Assembly: GCF_000296815.2 (NCBI RefSeq)
Contig: NZ_CAIT01000009.1
Location: forward strand, 1,116,001 to 1,180,000
From: Fibrisoma limi BUZ 3
GTDB taxonomy: Bacteria > Bacteroidota > Bacteroidia > Cytophagales > Spirosomataceae
Reading direction: 5' to 3'
DNA length: 64,000 nucleotides
In this document: one piece after another, positions 17,226 to 26,109 of the stretch
Layout of the letters: each line of letters begins with the position of its first letter
Numbering within the stretch: the first letter of the stretch is position 1
Notes under the pieces: generated by a model
Databases searched by the model: none
What the model was told of the DNA's origin: nothing
What the model saw: only the letters and a program-made list of their open reading frames with translations
Position numbers and translations under genes: made by a program

Positions 17226-18086
17226 CTATAACAAAAACAACGATTTTAAACCGTCCCTGAGCGAAGTCGGCTTTCGCCCCAATATCCTTTCCAGGTCCGT
17301 GCTTACGCCGGCTTCCTGCCCATTTTTTATGTCGGTCATAAAGTTAATGATTCGCTGTATCATGCCTTCTGGTATGCCCCGCTGCTTCATCTGGCTCTGA
17401 AAGGCAGACGCATCAACCGGTGTGTAGGTAACCGTTTTATCAGACAGGTCGGTTAAGACCGACGCTACGTCCCCGAACGAGTATGCTTGAGTGCCGGTAA
17501 AATCATAGACCTGGTTTTTACAGGGAGCATCTACCAGTACGTTAGCCATGGCTTCGCCCATCTCGGCGCGCAGGGCAAAGGCTACTTTCCCCTGACCAGC
17601 AGGCAGAAAAATACCACTATCCAGGACAGATGGTCCTAAAAAAACAGGCAGCGTATCCATGTACAAGATATTGCGAAACAGCACGTAGTCGAGTCCGCTG
17701 GCTTTGATGTAATCTTCGGTTTCAAAATGGCGGGTCATTAACCCATTGGCCAGCGAGCTGGGATCTTGCATCGATCGGCTGGAGTAAGCGATACACGATA
17801 CGTTCGCTTTTTTTGCCGCATCGACCACATGGTAATGTTGCTGAAGACCGTTGTCGGCATCACCCCCTGAAATAAGCAGTACCTTTTCGATACCCTGCAT
17901 GGCTCTGTCGAGCGAGTTGGTATCATCGTAGTGGCCAATGCGTAGATCAACGCCCTTCTCGACTAAGTACGCAGCTTTGTTCTCATCCCGCACGAGGGCG
18001 GCAATCTGGTCGGCGGACGTTTTTTGCAGCAGTTGTTCAATGACGGCTTTCCCCAACTGGCCGGTAGCTCCGGTTACTAAAATCAT
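17226..18086 (-). CDS. NmrA-like / SDR family NAD(P)H-dependent oxidoreductase
   Basis: The protein begins MILVTGATGQLGKAVIEQLL, a Rossmann dinucleotide motif, and continues with the NmrA/QOR2-like pattern (YDDTNSLDRAMQGIEKVLLISG). The typical catalytic Tyr-x-x-x-Lys of classical SDRs is not evident. This fits NmrA-type proteins, which sense or use NAD(P)H. At 286 residues from the ATG at 18086 it has the expected size. The frame stays open for 51 codons upstream, but that part has no family similarity. A redox sensor or quinone reductase role is possible. Confidence 0.8.
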   Translation of the reverse strand: MILVTGATGQLGKAVIEQLLQKTSADQIAALVRDENKAAYLVEKGVDLRIGHYDDTNSLDRAMQGIEKVLLISGGDADNGLQQHYHVVDAAKKANVSCIAYSSRSMQDPSSLANGLMTRHFETEDYIKASGLDYVLFRNILYMDTLPVFLGPSVLDSGIFLPAGQGKVAFALRAEMGEAMANVLVDAPCKNQVYDFTGTQAYSFGDVASVLTDLSDKTVTYTPVDASAFQSQMKQRGIPEGMIQRIINFMTDIKNGQEAGVSTDLERILGRKPTSLRDGLKSLFLL

Positions 18087-18437
18087 GGCTGTGTCCTGTT
18101 TTGTTTCGACAAAGGTCCGCAGCCGCAAAAGATTCGGCGTAGGTGAATCCGGGTTTGTTGTAGTCGAAACCAGGGTACGTGACGTATCGGGTACTGAATT
18201 CTGAATCAACATTCCCAATAGCAGCAAATGCGCCAACAAGGTTGGTATAAACTTCGCTCAGGCCGTCGGCTGACAGTCCGGCGTAAGCGGTTTTAAGGGA
18301 TTTTCGCAGTGATACGCGTGGGTAAAACTACCGCTTAATAAATTTAGATAAGTAGCCTATTATGCAGTATATGTGTATGTGTGCTTTTCCTGTTAGGAAT
18401 CTGAAAGCCAGCAATTCATCCTTCTCTCCTAGCCGTT

Positions 18438-19559
18438 ATGAAACCCTTTACCTGTCTGTGCCTGGTGCTCATGAGCGTCCAGACATACGCTACCCATATC
18501 CTGGGTGGTTACGTTCAGGCGAAACGCATCTCTCCCACATCACTTCAATACGACATCATTGTAACGTTGTATTTAGATGAGGTTTACGGCCGGGCGGCAG
18601 CCGACGATGCAAATACCATACAGCTATGTTTTGGCGACGGCACTACGGGTACCGTCACCCGGGCTACCCGGCAGTTTGTTACTGGTCGTATTGCCAGCCT
18701 GAACGTGTACCAGATTAAGCACACCTACAACGGACCAGGTACGTTTGTCATCACAACCAACGTTCTTAATCGCACCGAGGCCCGTAATCTACCCCAGGCG
18801 GATCAGTTGCCATTTACGCTCAGTACAACGCTGTTAATTAACAATCAGCTCACCAATCAAACCCCTACCCTGGTTATACCAGAAACTAGTTTTCGACTGG
18901 CCGCCCGGCAACGCGCCACGGTTAACCTGCAGGCAACGGATGCGGAAGGTGATAGCCTGGTGTATGGGCTTGTCCGTCCGCTTACATCCACCACAATGCA
19001 GTCATGTGAACAGCGAACCGCTACTGCCTACCAGTTTCCAAACGATGCCACCCGGCAGGGTACCTACAAACTAGATAGCCGCACCGGCACCCTGGTCTGG
19101 GATGCCCCCGTTGACCCTGGCCGTTACGTTATCGTGGTCAGTATTGACGAATGGCGTAATGGCGTATCCATTAGCCGTACGATTCATGAAATTACCATGT
19201 TTGTGGAGGATAGGCCCGGTACGCCCACGCCTATACCGCCCTACGAACCTGCTATCGAAGGCATATTTAGTGGCATCGTCACGGCACTGCCCGAATATAC
19301 GGATGCCGACGTAGAGGTAATCGTCTTTCCAAATCCGGTAGAGAGTCGTTTGCAGGTAGCCATCCGGAGTCGTAGGATCGTTACACCGGTTGTGCAGCTT
19401 CGGGATACCAATGGGCGTCTGATCCATGAACTGCGGTTTAGACGACCCGCCCGTCAGCATGAGCAGTTAATTGATATGGAAAGCCTCTCGGCTGGTACGT
19501 ACATACTGCATACAGAGGTAAATGGCCGGTCGATAACGGAGAAAATTCTGAAGAAGTGA
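18438..19559 (+). CDS. Secreted protein with type IX secretion C-terminal domain
   Basis: A signal peptide (MKPFTCLCLVLMSVQTYA) leads to THILGGYVQAKRIS, a start typical of gliding-motility-associated Bacteroidota surface proteins. The middle contains a PKD- or cadherin-like segment with VNLQATDAEGDSLVYGLV and GTLVWDAP (Ig-like fold). The last 85 residues are a T9SS type A sorting domain: VIVFPNPVESRLQVAI, LRDTNGRLIHE, LSAGTYILH and the basic end ITEKILKK. The protein is therefore exported to the cell surface and probably attached there after tail removal. Its ligand is unknown. It is convergent with the radical SAM gene. Confidence 0.85.
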   Translation: MKPFTCLCLVLMSVQTYATHILGGYVQAKRISPTSLQYDIIVTLYLDEVYGRAAADDANTIQLCFGDGTTGTVTRATRQFVTGRIASLNVYQIKHTYNGPGTFVITTNVLNRTEARNLPQADQLPFTLSTTLLINNQLTNQTPTLVIPETSFRLAARQRATVNLQATDAEGDSLVYGLVRPLTSTTMQSCEQRTATAYQFPNDATRQGTYKLDSRTGTLVWDAPVDPGRYVIVVSIDEWRNGVSISRTIHEITMFVEDRPGTPTPIPPYEPAIEGIFSGIVTALPEYTDADVEVIVFPNPVESRLQVAIRSRRIVTPVVQLRDTNGRLIHELRFRRPARQHEQLIDMESLSAGTYILHTEVNGRSITEKILKK

Positions 19560-19564
19560 AGGCG

Positions 19565-20542
19565 TCAGAATAACTGCTTCCACATACCCTTCACCCGATT
19601 GTATTTGAGCGTACTGGGCAGGGCTTTCCACCAGTATTTGTTGATTTCAACAGCAAACGACGGCTGCATATAGCAGTTGATGGCGCAGCCTTCGCAACCG
19701 GGCAGACGACCTTCCAGGGCTACCAGTTTCTGGACCTCATCGGAGCGATAGAGATTGTACAGATTCCCATCGATAGCGAAATCTTTCAGGCCAAGATGGT
19801 AGCAGGGCAACACCAGCTTGTTTTCCGGCGAAATCACCAGCGTTGTGCTACCTGCGCGGCAAACCGGGTTGTCGACGTGGTTACCACCATCGCGACGAAG
19901 CTGGATAAATGCATCGTTGAGGTACACGTTTTTCTGCCGGCCCCACCAGGTCATCTGCTGGAGCGTTGCTTCCGAAAACTGCTCTCCGGTATCAACAGAA
20001 TTGTACTCGAACACCGGGTTTAGAATAAGCACCAGGTTGTTGGGCAAACAGATTTCCTCGTGTAGTTGCTTGATCTGACCAACGTTGTGTTCAAACACGG
20101 TAAACAGTATATCCGGCCGTTCGCCGAGTTGCCGGGCAACGCCAATGGATTCCATCACCTTATCGAAGCAGGTTACACCCCGCGACCGGTCATGTTCTTC
20201 GGCAATGGGTGAGTCGAGCGAAAAGTGCAGCATATCGACCAGTCCACGTAACCGGTCAGCATACTTCGGGTAAAGTAACCCGTTGGTTGTGATGGTTGTG
20301 ATAAAGCCAAGTTGCTTGGCTTCAGCCAGCAGATCGGGTAGCTGGCGGTGTAGCAGGGGCTCTCCACCGGTAAAATCAATGACCCGAACACCCAGCCGTT
20401 TCAGGTCCCGCAGGTTTTCCCGTACGTTTTCAGGGGTGACGTAGGGCGAGGGCCGCTCCCATATATCGCAAAAACTACAGGTCGCATTGCAGCGGTAGGT
20501 CACGTAGTAATTACACAGAACCGGATGGGAGACAAGGCGCAT
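19565..20542 (-). CDS. Radical SAM protein with SPASM/twitch-type C-terminus
   Basis: The iron-sulphur motif CNATCSFC (CxxxCxxC) is at residues 18-25 and is followed by FTGGEPLL, which binds S-adenosylmethionine. The C-terminal part carries further Cys residues (CRAGSTTL, LPCYHLG, CEGCAINCYM) consistent with an auxiliary cluster of the SPASM or twitch type. The length is 325 residues. The ATG lies 16 bases after a 32-bp perfect hairpin that fills the gap from accD. No peptide substrate gene is seen next to it, so the reaction is unknown. Confidence 0.85.
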   Translation of the reverse strand: MRLVSHPVLCNYYVTYRCNATCSFCDIWERPSPYVTPENVRENLRDLKRLGVRVIDFTGGEPLLHRQLPDLLAEAKQLGFITTITTNGLLYPKYADRLRGLVDMLHFSLDSPIAEEHDRSRGVTCFDKVMESIGVARQLGERPDILFTVFEHNVGQIKQLHEEICLPNNLVLILNPVFEYNSVDTGEQFSEATLQQMTWWGRQKNVYLNDAFIQLRRDGGNHVDNPVCRAGSTTLVISPENKLVLPCYHLGLKDFAIDGNLYNLYRSDEVQKLVALEGRLPGCEGCAINCYMQPSFAVEINKYWWKALPSTLKYNRVKGMWKQLF

Positions 20543-20558
20543 GGTGAAAGGAGAAAAG

Positions 20559-20640
20559 GGAGAAACGGGAGGAGGGAGGAAAGGAGAAAGGATTGCTAAT
20601 AGCGTGTTCTTTCTCCTTTCCTCCCTCCTCCCGTTTCTCC
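20559..20640. repeat. Perfect 32-bp gene-junction hairpin (AGGA family)
   Basis: The arms 20559-20590 and 20609-20640 are exact reverse complements over 32 bases with an 18-base loop. The left arm is almost pure purine (GGAGAAACGGGAGGAGGGAG and on). The right edge is 3 bases from the accD stop and the left edge 16 bases from the radical SAM ATG, so it occupies the whole spacer. No T-tract follows it on the minus strand. It resembles 60598-60682 and 27519-27585 in sequence. Confidence 0.95.
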
Positions 20641-20643
20641 TTC

Positions 20644-21486
20644 TTATTGCAACATCTTAAACAAGCTCGATAGCTTGTCCTTCAGGTCTTTTCGATCGAC
20701 GATGAAGTCGAGGAAGCCATGTTCGAGTACAAATTCCGCGCTCTGGAACCCTTTGGGCAGGTCCGTACCGATCGTTTCGCGAATTACACGCGGCCCCGCA
20801 AAACCAATCAGCGCACCAGGCTCGGCAATGTTGAAGTCGCCGAGCATAGCATACGATGCCGTTACGCCCCCAGTAGTAGGATCGGTCAGCAACGAAACGT
20901 ACGGTAGTCCAGCCTCCGACAGCAACGCCAGCTTGGCCGACGTTTTAGCCATTTGCATCAACGAGAAACCAGCTTCCATCATCCGGGCGCCACCCGACCG
21001 CGAAATCATCAGAAACGGTGTCTTATGCTGCAACGCATGGTCGATGGCGCGGGCGATCTTCTCTCCCACTACCGATCCCATTGAGCCGCCGATGAAACCA
21101 AAGTCCATACAGGCTATTGTTACGGTCGTTTCATTAATGGGACCGTACGCTGTCCGAACCGCATCTTTCAGGCCGGTTTTGTTGATGGTGGTCCGCAACC
21201 GGTCCGGGTAGGGTTTGGTATCGGTAAACTTCAGCGGGTCCGCCGACGTCATATTTTCATCCAGTTCAACGAATTCATTCTCATCGAACAGAATGGAGAA
21301 ATAGGCATCGGAGCCGATTTTCTCGTGGTAGTTACAGTGGACGCAGGTGTACGCGTTCAGCTTATGCTCCCGCGTATGCATGATTTTTTTACAATTCGGA
21401 CATTGGTACCACAACCCATCGGGAGCTTCCCGCTTCATTTCGGTTGGGGTCTGAATACCCTTATCTTTTCGGACGAACCAAGACAT
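20644..21486 (-). CDS. accD: Acetyl-CoA carboxylase carboxyltransferase subunit beta
   Basis: AccD transfers the carboxyl group from carboxybiotin to acetyl-CoA with AccA, the first step of fatty acid synthesis. The N-terminal zinc ribbon is visible as CPNCKK and CVHCNYH (CxxC pairs about 19 residues apart). The crotonase-like core has [20 protein letters not shown] and [17 protein letters not shown]. The length of 280 residues is normal. It lies upstream of the radical SAM gene, separated by a long hairpin. A GTTTACAG-family repeat lies just before its ATG (21498-21523). Confidence 0.96.
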   Translation of the reverse strand: MSWFVRKDKGIQTPTEMKREAPDGLWYQCPNCKKIMHTREHKLNAYTCVHCNYHEKIGSDAYFSILFDENEFVELDENMTSADPLKFTDTKPYPDRLRTTINKTGLKDAVRTAYGPINETTVTIACMDFGFIGGSMGSVVGEKIARAIDHALQHKTPFLMISRSGGARMMEAGFSLMQMAKTSAKLALLSEAGLPYVSLLTDPTTGGVTASYAMLGDFNIAEPGALIGFAGPRVIRETIGTDLPKGFQSAEFVLEHGFLDFIVDRKDLKDKLSSLFKMLQ

Positions 21487-21497
21487 TTGCCAGCTTT

Positions 21498-21523
21498 CAG
21501 TTTGTGGTTTACAGCTTACGGTT
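21498..21523. repeat. GTTTACAG-family spacer repeat before accD
   Basis: On the minus strand this reads AACCGTAAGCTGTAAACCAC and on into CAAACTG. It is related to the copies at 11153-11175 and 36333-36355 and to the junction at 28691-28775. It lies 11 bases upstream of the accD ATG. No long perfect pairing partner is present, so it may be a half-site of the hairpin type. Confidence 0.5.
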
Positions 21524-21579
21524 CACTGACCGGATCTGTAAATGACCGGTAAAGATACTAAGAAAAAACTGTCGGGTGG

Positions 21580-22278
21580 TCACAGTGTGAGATAGTAACG
21601 TCGGCGAACCGGCTCGTAGCGTTCAATCGCATAGCGGAGAGCCGTTCGGGGGAGTTGCCGAATATGGTCGTGTAGAAACTCGTCGAGAGCGTCGGCGTTA
21701 CGTTTACCTACTTCGCGCAGCATCCAGCCGATAGCCTTGTGAATCAGGTCATGCTTATGGCCAAGCAGCAGTTCACCAATTGCGAACGTATCGGCAAACT
21801 GCCCTTTTCGAATAAACGTGAGGGTAGATACCATCGCAATTCGCTGGCTCCAAAGATGGTCCTGAGCAGCCAGATCATACAAAAGTGATCGATCCTGCGT
21901 AAGCAACGTTTCGCCAACGATGGTCGGACACGACGAGTCGACCAGGTCCCAGTTGTTAACAAACAGACGGTTAGCGAGATAGCGCTCCAGGATTTGCTGC
22001 CGTTGCACGCTCCCCGCCCGACGTATCTGGTAGACCCAGATCAGCAACCCAACCATCCTGCACTCGTGGAAGGGGTCCTGCACCAGCATTTCGGTTTCGT
22101 TGATTGGCAACGCGACGTACTGCCGGGCCAGGGCATGCTGTTGAGGCATTGATAAGCCAAGGAATTGGTCGCCAGCCCCGTACTCGCCCGGTCTGGTTTT
22201 AAAGTATCGAGCCACAAACGACGCCCGTTCGGGCTGTTCCAACGCCAGCAGCGCTTCTTTTACCTGATCGGCGGTCAT
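21580..22278 (-). CDS. DNA alkylation repair protein (AlkD family)
   Basis: The product has the HEAT-like alpha-helical build of AlkD glycosylases, which excise 3-methyl and 7-methyl purines. Signature stretches are ARYFKTRPGEYGAGDQFLGL, LVQDPFHECRMVGLLIWVY, NNWDLVDSSCPTIVGE (the conserved NWDxxD region), HKHDLIHKAIGWMLREVGKR and ALRYAIERY near the end. The length of 232 residues matches the family. It is unrelated in function to its neighbours accD and ftsZ. A 24-bp hairpin fills the spacer just before its ATG. Confidence 0.9.
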   Translation of the reverse strand: MTADQVKEALLALEQPERASFVARYFKTRPGEYGAGDQFLGLSMPQQHALARQYVALPINETEMLVQDPFHECRMVGLLIWVYQIRRAGSVQRQQILERYLANRLFVNNWDLVDSSCPTIVGETLLTQDRSLLYDLAAQDHLWSQRIAMVSTLTFIRKGQFADTFAIGELLLGHKHDLIHKAIGWMLREVGKRNADALDEFLHDHIRQLPRTALRYAIERYEPVRRRYYLTL

Positions 22279-22292
22279 GGTATATTGGCAAA

Positions 22293-22348
22293 GGGCGTGG
22301 GGCTAAGGGCAAGGGGTTATTAATCCCCTTGCCCTTTGCCCCACGCCC
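22293..22348. repeat. 24-bp gene-junction hairpin (GGGCGTGGGG family)
   Basis: The arms 22293-22316 and 22325-22348 pair over 24 bases with one mismatch, around an 8-base AT loop (TTATTAAT). The left arm begins GGGCGTGGGGC. The hairpin starts 15 bases from the ftsZ stop and ends 14 bases from the alkD ATG. It resembles the element at 55664-55744. Confidence 0.9.
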
Positions 22349-22363
22349 AGAAAATTGATGACA

Positions 22364-23812
22364 TTAGTCGTTTAGCCGCGCCCGAATGAACTCGTGTTCG
22401 GGCAGCATCGGCGTTTGATACAATTGTGTCTTATTCCGCAGATACGTCGGCGAGTCGAGGTCGTTGCTGTTGTATTGCCCCTTCACGAACATGTCAATCG
22501 TACGCTTGATCAGGTCCGCATCGTCCGGCCGCTCGTCGTCAAGAAGCTCCAGCGTATCGACATTGACCTCCGGTGTCAGGCGCTGACCATTCGACTGGTC
22601 GGGCCGGATGATCGTCTGTTCGGTGGTGTATCCGGTTTCCCAGCGTACACTCTCGCTTTGCGGACTAACCGCCACTGGCGTTGGTGCTATCGGCTCCGGT
22701 TCCACCTCCACCAGTTCCGGCTGTTCCTCTTCGACATCGAGGATATTGTCAACCGACTCGGTTTCCACCTCATCCTCCACCGGTTCGTCTTCCTTTTCCT
22801 CGGTCTCGATCGGCAGGCCCGAAGACAGCGTTTCGCCCAGGTTATTGGTTGTTTCAAACCCGGCGGCAATGATCGTTACCCGTAGTTTTTTGCCCAGTTC
22901 CTTATCCGTGATAGCACCGAACTTAAACATCCGGGCTTCGGTGCCAATTTTGTTGACGATGTATTCCGAAATGAGCGTTTGCTCGTCCAGCAGCATATCG
23001 TGCTCCGGGCTCGACGCAATGGTCAGCAGTACCCGCTTGGCCCCCCGAATATCGCGGTCGTTGAGCAGCGGTGAATTAAGCGCGGCTTCAATGGCCAGTA
23101 ACGCCCGGTCTTCCCCATCAGCCTCCGCCGACCCCATCACGGACTGTCCGGCTTTATCAAGCACTTTCTTTACGTCGGCAAAGTCAGCGTTGATATCGCC
23201 CTGGGTTGTGATGATTTCGGCAATACTCTTCACCGCATTGGCCAGTACGTTATCGGCGTGGGCATAGGCTTCTTTCCACCGAAGTTTACCGTGCAGTTCA
23301 GCCAGTTTATCGTTCAGCACCACCAGTACCGTATCGCAGCTCTTCTTGAGCTTTTCGATACCCCGCATGGCCTGTTCTTTCTTGTCGGTACCTTCGTATT
23401 TGTAGGGTGCCGTCACGACTGCTACCGTCAGCAACCCCATTTCGCGAGCCACTTCGGCCACAACCGGAGCCGCACCCGTTCCCGTACCGCCCCCCATCCC
23501 GGCCGTGATGAACACCATCTTAACCGGTGGAGCCAGCAGATGCCGGATCTCCTCAATACTGGCGCGAGCGGCCTTTTCCCCTTCGTCCGCATCGGTGCCG
23601 GCCCCCAACCCATCGCCTAACTGCAGTTTAATGGGTACTGGGTTGCTCGTAAGCGCCTGTCGGTCAGTGTTGCAGACGGCAAAGTTAACGTCCTGCACAC
23701 CCATCTTAAACATGTGCTTGACCGCGTTACCCCCTGCACCCCCTACACCAATTACCTTGATGATCGTGGGATTATCGTCCGGTATTTCAAATCTATATCC
23801 CTGACTATGCAT
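22364..23812 (-). CDS. ftsZ: Cell division protein FtsZ
   Basis: FtsZ is the tubulin-like GTPase that forms the division ring. KVIGVGGAGGNAVKHM opens the core and the tubulin signature GGGTGTGAAPVVAEVA is present. After the core (to about residue 330) an acidic linker rich in Glu, Val and Pro leads to a conserved C-terminal tail (DSPTYLRNKTQLYQ and on). I start at the ATG at 23812 (MHSQGYRFEIP), giving 482 residues. The 17 codons upstream are basic and unlike FtsZ. A small hairpin sits in the leader at 23866-23885. It is last of the dcw genes in transcription order, after ftsA. Confidence 0.97.
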   Translation of the reverse strand: MHSQGYRFEIPDDNPTIIKVIGVGGAGGNAVKHMFKMGVQDVNFAVCNTDRQALTSNPVPIKLQLGDGLGAGTDADEGEKAARASIEEIRHLLAPPVKMVFITAGMGGGTGTGAAPVVAEVAREMGLLTVAVVTAPYKYEGTDKKEQAMRGIEKLKKSCDTVLVVLNDKLAELHGKLRWKEAYAHADNVLANAVKSIAEIITTQGDINADFADVKKVLDKAGQSVMGSAEADGEDRALLAIEAALNSPLLNDRDIRGAKRVLLTIASSPEHDMLLDEQTLISEYIVNKIGTEARMFKFGAITDKELGKKLRVTIIAAGFETTNNLGETLSSGLPIETEEKEDEPVEDEVETESVDNILDVEEEQPELVEVEPEPIAPTPVAVSPQSESVRWETGYTTEQTIIRPDQSNGQRLTPEVNVDTLELLDDERPDDADLIKRTIDMFVKGQYNSNDLDSPTYLRNKTQLYQTPMLPEHEFIRARLND

Positions 23813-23865
23813 ATTGTCCTTGGGTGGAATCTTCTTTTTATGTCTAGAATCTGCCTGATACACGT

Positions 23866-23885
23866 AACCGGCCTGACAGCCGGTT
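23866..23885. repeat. Small hairpin in the ftsA-ftsZ spacer
   Basis: AACCGGC at 23866-23872 pairs with GCCGGTT at 23879-23885, loop CTGACA. It lies in the 90-base gap between ftsA and ftsZ, 54 bases above the ftsZ ATG, and could affect mRNA processing or stability. No T-tract follows on the minus strand. Confidence 0.5.
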
Positions 23886-23901
23886 CATACGGTGCGAATC
23901 A

Positions 23902-25305
23902 TCAATAGGTGTCGGTTTCACTGCCACGAATGGGCCGGACTGCTTTCTTGAGCCAGGCCAGTAGCCCGCTGCTTTCAGGTTCTTTCTCAGGAGCTTTCTC
24001 TCGTTCGCGTTCACGCTCCCGTTCCCTTGTAGCGGTTGGAGCCGGCGGGCTATAAGCAGGCCGCATGGGCGCGGGTTCTTCATTATAGACCGAACGTCCT
24101 GGATCACTGATGAACGATATACGGTTGTCGATGGTCTTGTAGCCAGCCCACACCAGGCCGACGGCCGTTGCGTAGGCCGGATCGCCTACCAGATCGGCGC
24201 GGGGGTTTGGCTCCAGGTGTTCAGGGTAGCCAACCCGCACTTCTTCCATACCCGTCACGCGTTGGAATATCTGCTCGACACCCGGAATCAGCGCCGACCC
24301 TCCGGTCAGCACGATACCGCCAAGCAACTTTCCGTCGTAGCCCGACCGAGTGATTTCGGCCTGTACCAGGGCAGCAATTTCGCGCAGGCGGTCTTCGATG
24401 ATAACCGCTACGTTTTTCAACAGTACATCTTTCGGCTTACGGTTGCTCAGGCCCGGCACTGCCACCACCTCGTTGATTTTATACTCGCCGGGGTTTGCGT
24501 TACCGAATTTCCGTTTCAACTGCTCAGCCTGCTGCGGCAGCACTTTGCAGCCACTCTGAATGTCGGACGTCACGCTGTTGCCCGCCCAGGGGAACACCGC
24601 TACGTGCCGCAATACATTCCGGTGGTAAATGGCCATTTCGGTGGTGCCACCGCCGATGTCGACAAGGGCCACGCCCGCGTATTTTTCTTCGTCCGTCAGC
24701 ACGGCCAGCCCCGACGCCAGCGCCGAGAGCATCATGGTGTCCTGCGTCAGGTTATTGCGCGAAATGCACTTCCGTACATTACGGGCTGCGTTAGCCTGGG
24801 CAATAATTAACTGAAAATCGGCGCCCAGCTTAACGCCGTTACGTCCAACTGGCTGTTGTACGTTGGTTTCTCCATCGACAACAAAGTCCATTGGTAACGC
24901 ATGAATTATCTCCTTGTCAGCCGGAATGGTGGTGCGGTACATATCGCTCAGCAGGTGGTCGATGTCTTCCATCTGCACCTCATCGCCCGATGAGCTACGT
25001 GTGATACTGCCGCTCGACTTCACCGACGTTACGTGCGAGCCACTGAAACTGACGTTAACGAGATGGATGTTGAGGTTCGACTGGTTGGAAGCCTCCCGAA
25101 CCGCCCGCCGGATGGCCTCAACCGTGTTATTTACGTTGACGACGGACCCTTTGGCAACCCCGTCGGCCAGAAATGTTTCACCCACGCCCAGCACTTCGAG
25201 CGTTTCGTGGTCTTTATGACGTAATATACGGCCTGCTACAGCGCATACTTTCGTGCTGCCAATGTCAAGCCCCACCACTATCTTGTCATCAATGCCTGTC
25301 GTCAT
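23902..25305 (-). CDS. ftsA: Cell division protein FtsA
   Basis: FtsA is an actin-like ATPase that anchors FtsZ to the membrane. The actin fold starts IVVGLDIGSTKVCAV. The SHS2 insert region follows (FSGSHVTSVKSSG). The phosphate-2 and adenosine motifs VDIGGGTTEMAIY and VLTGGSALIPGV are present. After residue about 400 there is a Pro-rich linker and an Arg-Glu dipeptide run, then LLAWLKKAVRPI, which fits an amphipathic membrane-targeting helix. The start is the ATG at 25305, overlapping the ftsQ stop by four bases (ATGA), so translation is coupled. Confidence 0.96.
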   Translation of the reverse strand: MTTGIDDKIVVGLDIGSTKVCAVAGRILRHKDHETLEVLGVGETFLADGVAKGSVVNVNNTVEAIRRAVREASNQSNLNIHLVNVSFSGSHVTSVKSSGSITRSSSGDEVQMEDIDHLLSDMYRTTIPADKEIIHALPMDFVVDGETNVQQPVGRNGVKLGADFQLIIAQANAARNVRKCISRNNLTQDTMMLSALASGLAVLTDEEKYAGVALVDIGGGTTEMAIYHRNVLRHVAVFPWAGNSVTSDIQSGCKVLPQQAEQLKRKFGNANPGEYKINEVVAVPGLSNRKPKDVLLKNVAVIIEDRLREIAALVQAEITRSGYDGKLLGGIVLTGGSALIPGVEQIFQRVTGMEEVRVGYPEHLEPNPRADLVGDPAYATAVGLVWAGYKTIDNRISFISDPGRSVYNEEPAPMRPAYSPPAPTATREREREREREKAPEKEPESSGLLAWLKKAVRPIRGSETDTY

Positions 25306-26072
25306 TCGCACACTATTTGGTTACGGTACTGCACACTTACCCGACTGTATCGCTCCCAGCCCTTCAGAGGAAGCACCTTAGTATAAAATAATTTTAGTTT
25401 CTTCAGTTTAGCGTCCAGATCGACCGGCGGTCCGAATTCGATCCGGTGTTTTCCAATCTGAGGCCACATAGTCACCTCGCCCTGGTCATTGACGGATAGT
25501 TCGGCAATCTGCGCCCGCCAGAACGTATCCTCATAAACGGCCTTCAGCAGGTTCAGCAGCGGCCGGTTTCGTTCGCTCGACAGCGACCGGTTTTTCTCAA
25601 AATAGCTACCGGTCAGAATAGGCACCCGTGCCGTGTAATTCATCGACACCGGAAAAATTCGTCCCTCTTCACTAACATACTGACCTGACACGACCCCTCC
25701 GTCGCGATACGTCATTAACCGAGCCAGCGGCCGGGGCTGCTCGACCGTCACGATCAGGTTTCCTTCCAGATCGCGGGCAATCTGACAGCTTTTCACCAGG
25801 CCATGCTGAAGTAATCGTTGCTCCAGTCGTCGAAAATCAACGTCTGAGTAATCTTTGCCGCTGATTGGATCTGCCCCCTGATTGGTCAGGTACCCCGTTA
25901 CGTCGCGTCGCGTCAGAAACCGGTGTCCATCAATCTCGTTCAACCGAACAAAGACCGACTGCACCCGCTTCTGCCCGTGCCGAACTTCCGTGAAAGCGAT
26001 CAATCCGAACAGCAAAAATAGCCCTCCAGCGATCACCAGCCATTTTTTGGTTGAATTAAAGGTAGAAAACAT
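25302..26072 (-). CDS. ftsQ: Cell division protein FtsQ
   Basis: FtsQ is a bitopic divisome protein linking FtsL-type proteins to later steps. A short cytoplasmic N-terminus is followed by one transmembrane helix (WLVIAGGLFLLFGLIAF) and then a POTRA-like domain beginning VFVRLNEIDGHRFLTRRDV. The order ftsQ-ftsA-ftsZ supports the call since the sequence itself is weakly conserved. I use the ATG at 26072 (MFSTFNSTKKW); the ATG at 26099 would add nine residues. It lies 37 bases after murC. The stop overlaps the ftsA start. Confidence 0.85.
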   Translation of the reverse strand: MFSTFNSTKKWLVIAGGLFLLFGLIAFTEVRHGQKRVQSVFVRLNEIDGHRFLTRRDVTGYLTNQGADPISGKDYSDVDFRRLEQRLLQHGLVKSCQIARDLEGNLIVTVEQPRPLARLMTYRDGGVVSGQYVSEEGRIFPVSMNYTARVPILTGSYFEKNRSLSSERNRPLLNLLKAVYEDTFWRAQIAELSVNDQGEVTMWPQIGKHRIEFGPPVDLDAKLKKLKLFYTKVLPLKGWERYSRVSVQYRNQIVCE

Positions 26073-26109
26073 CTGGAAATAAGCTATCTGAGCATACAAA
26101 TATTTTTAT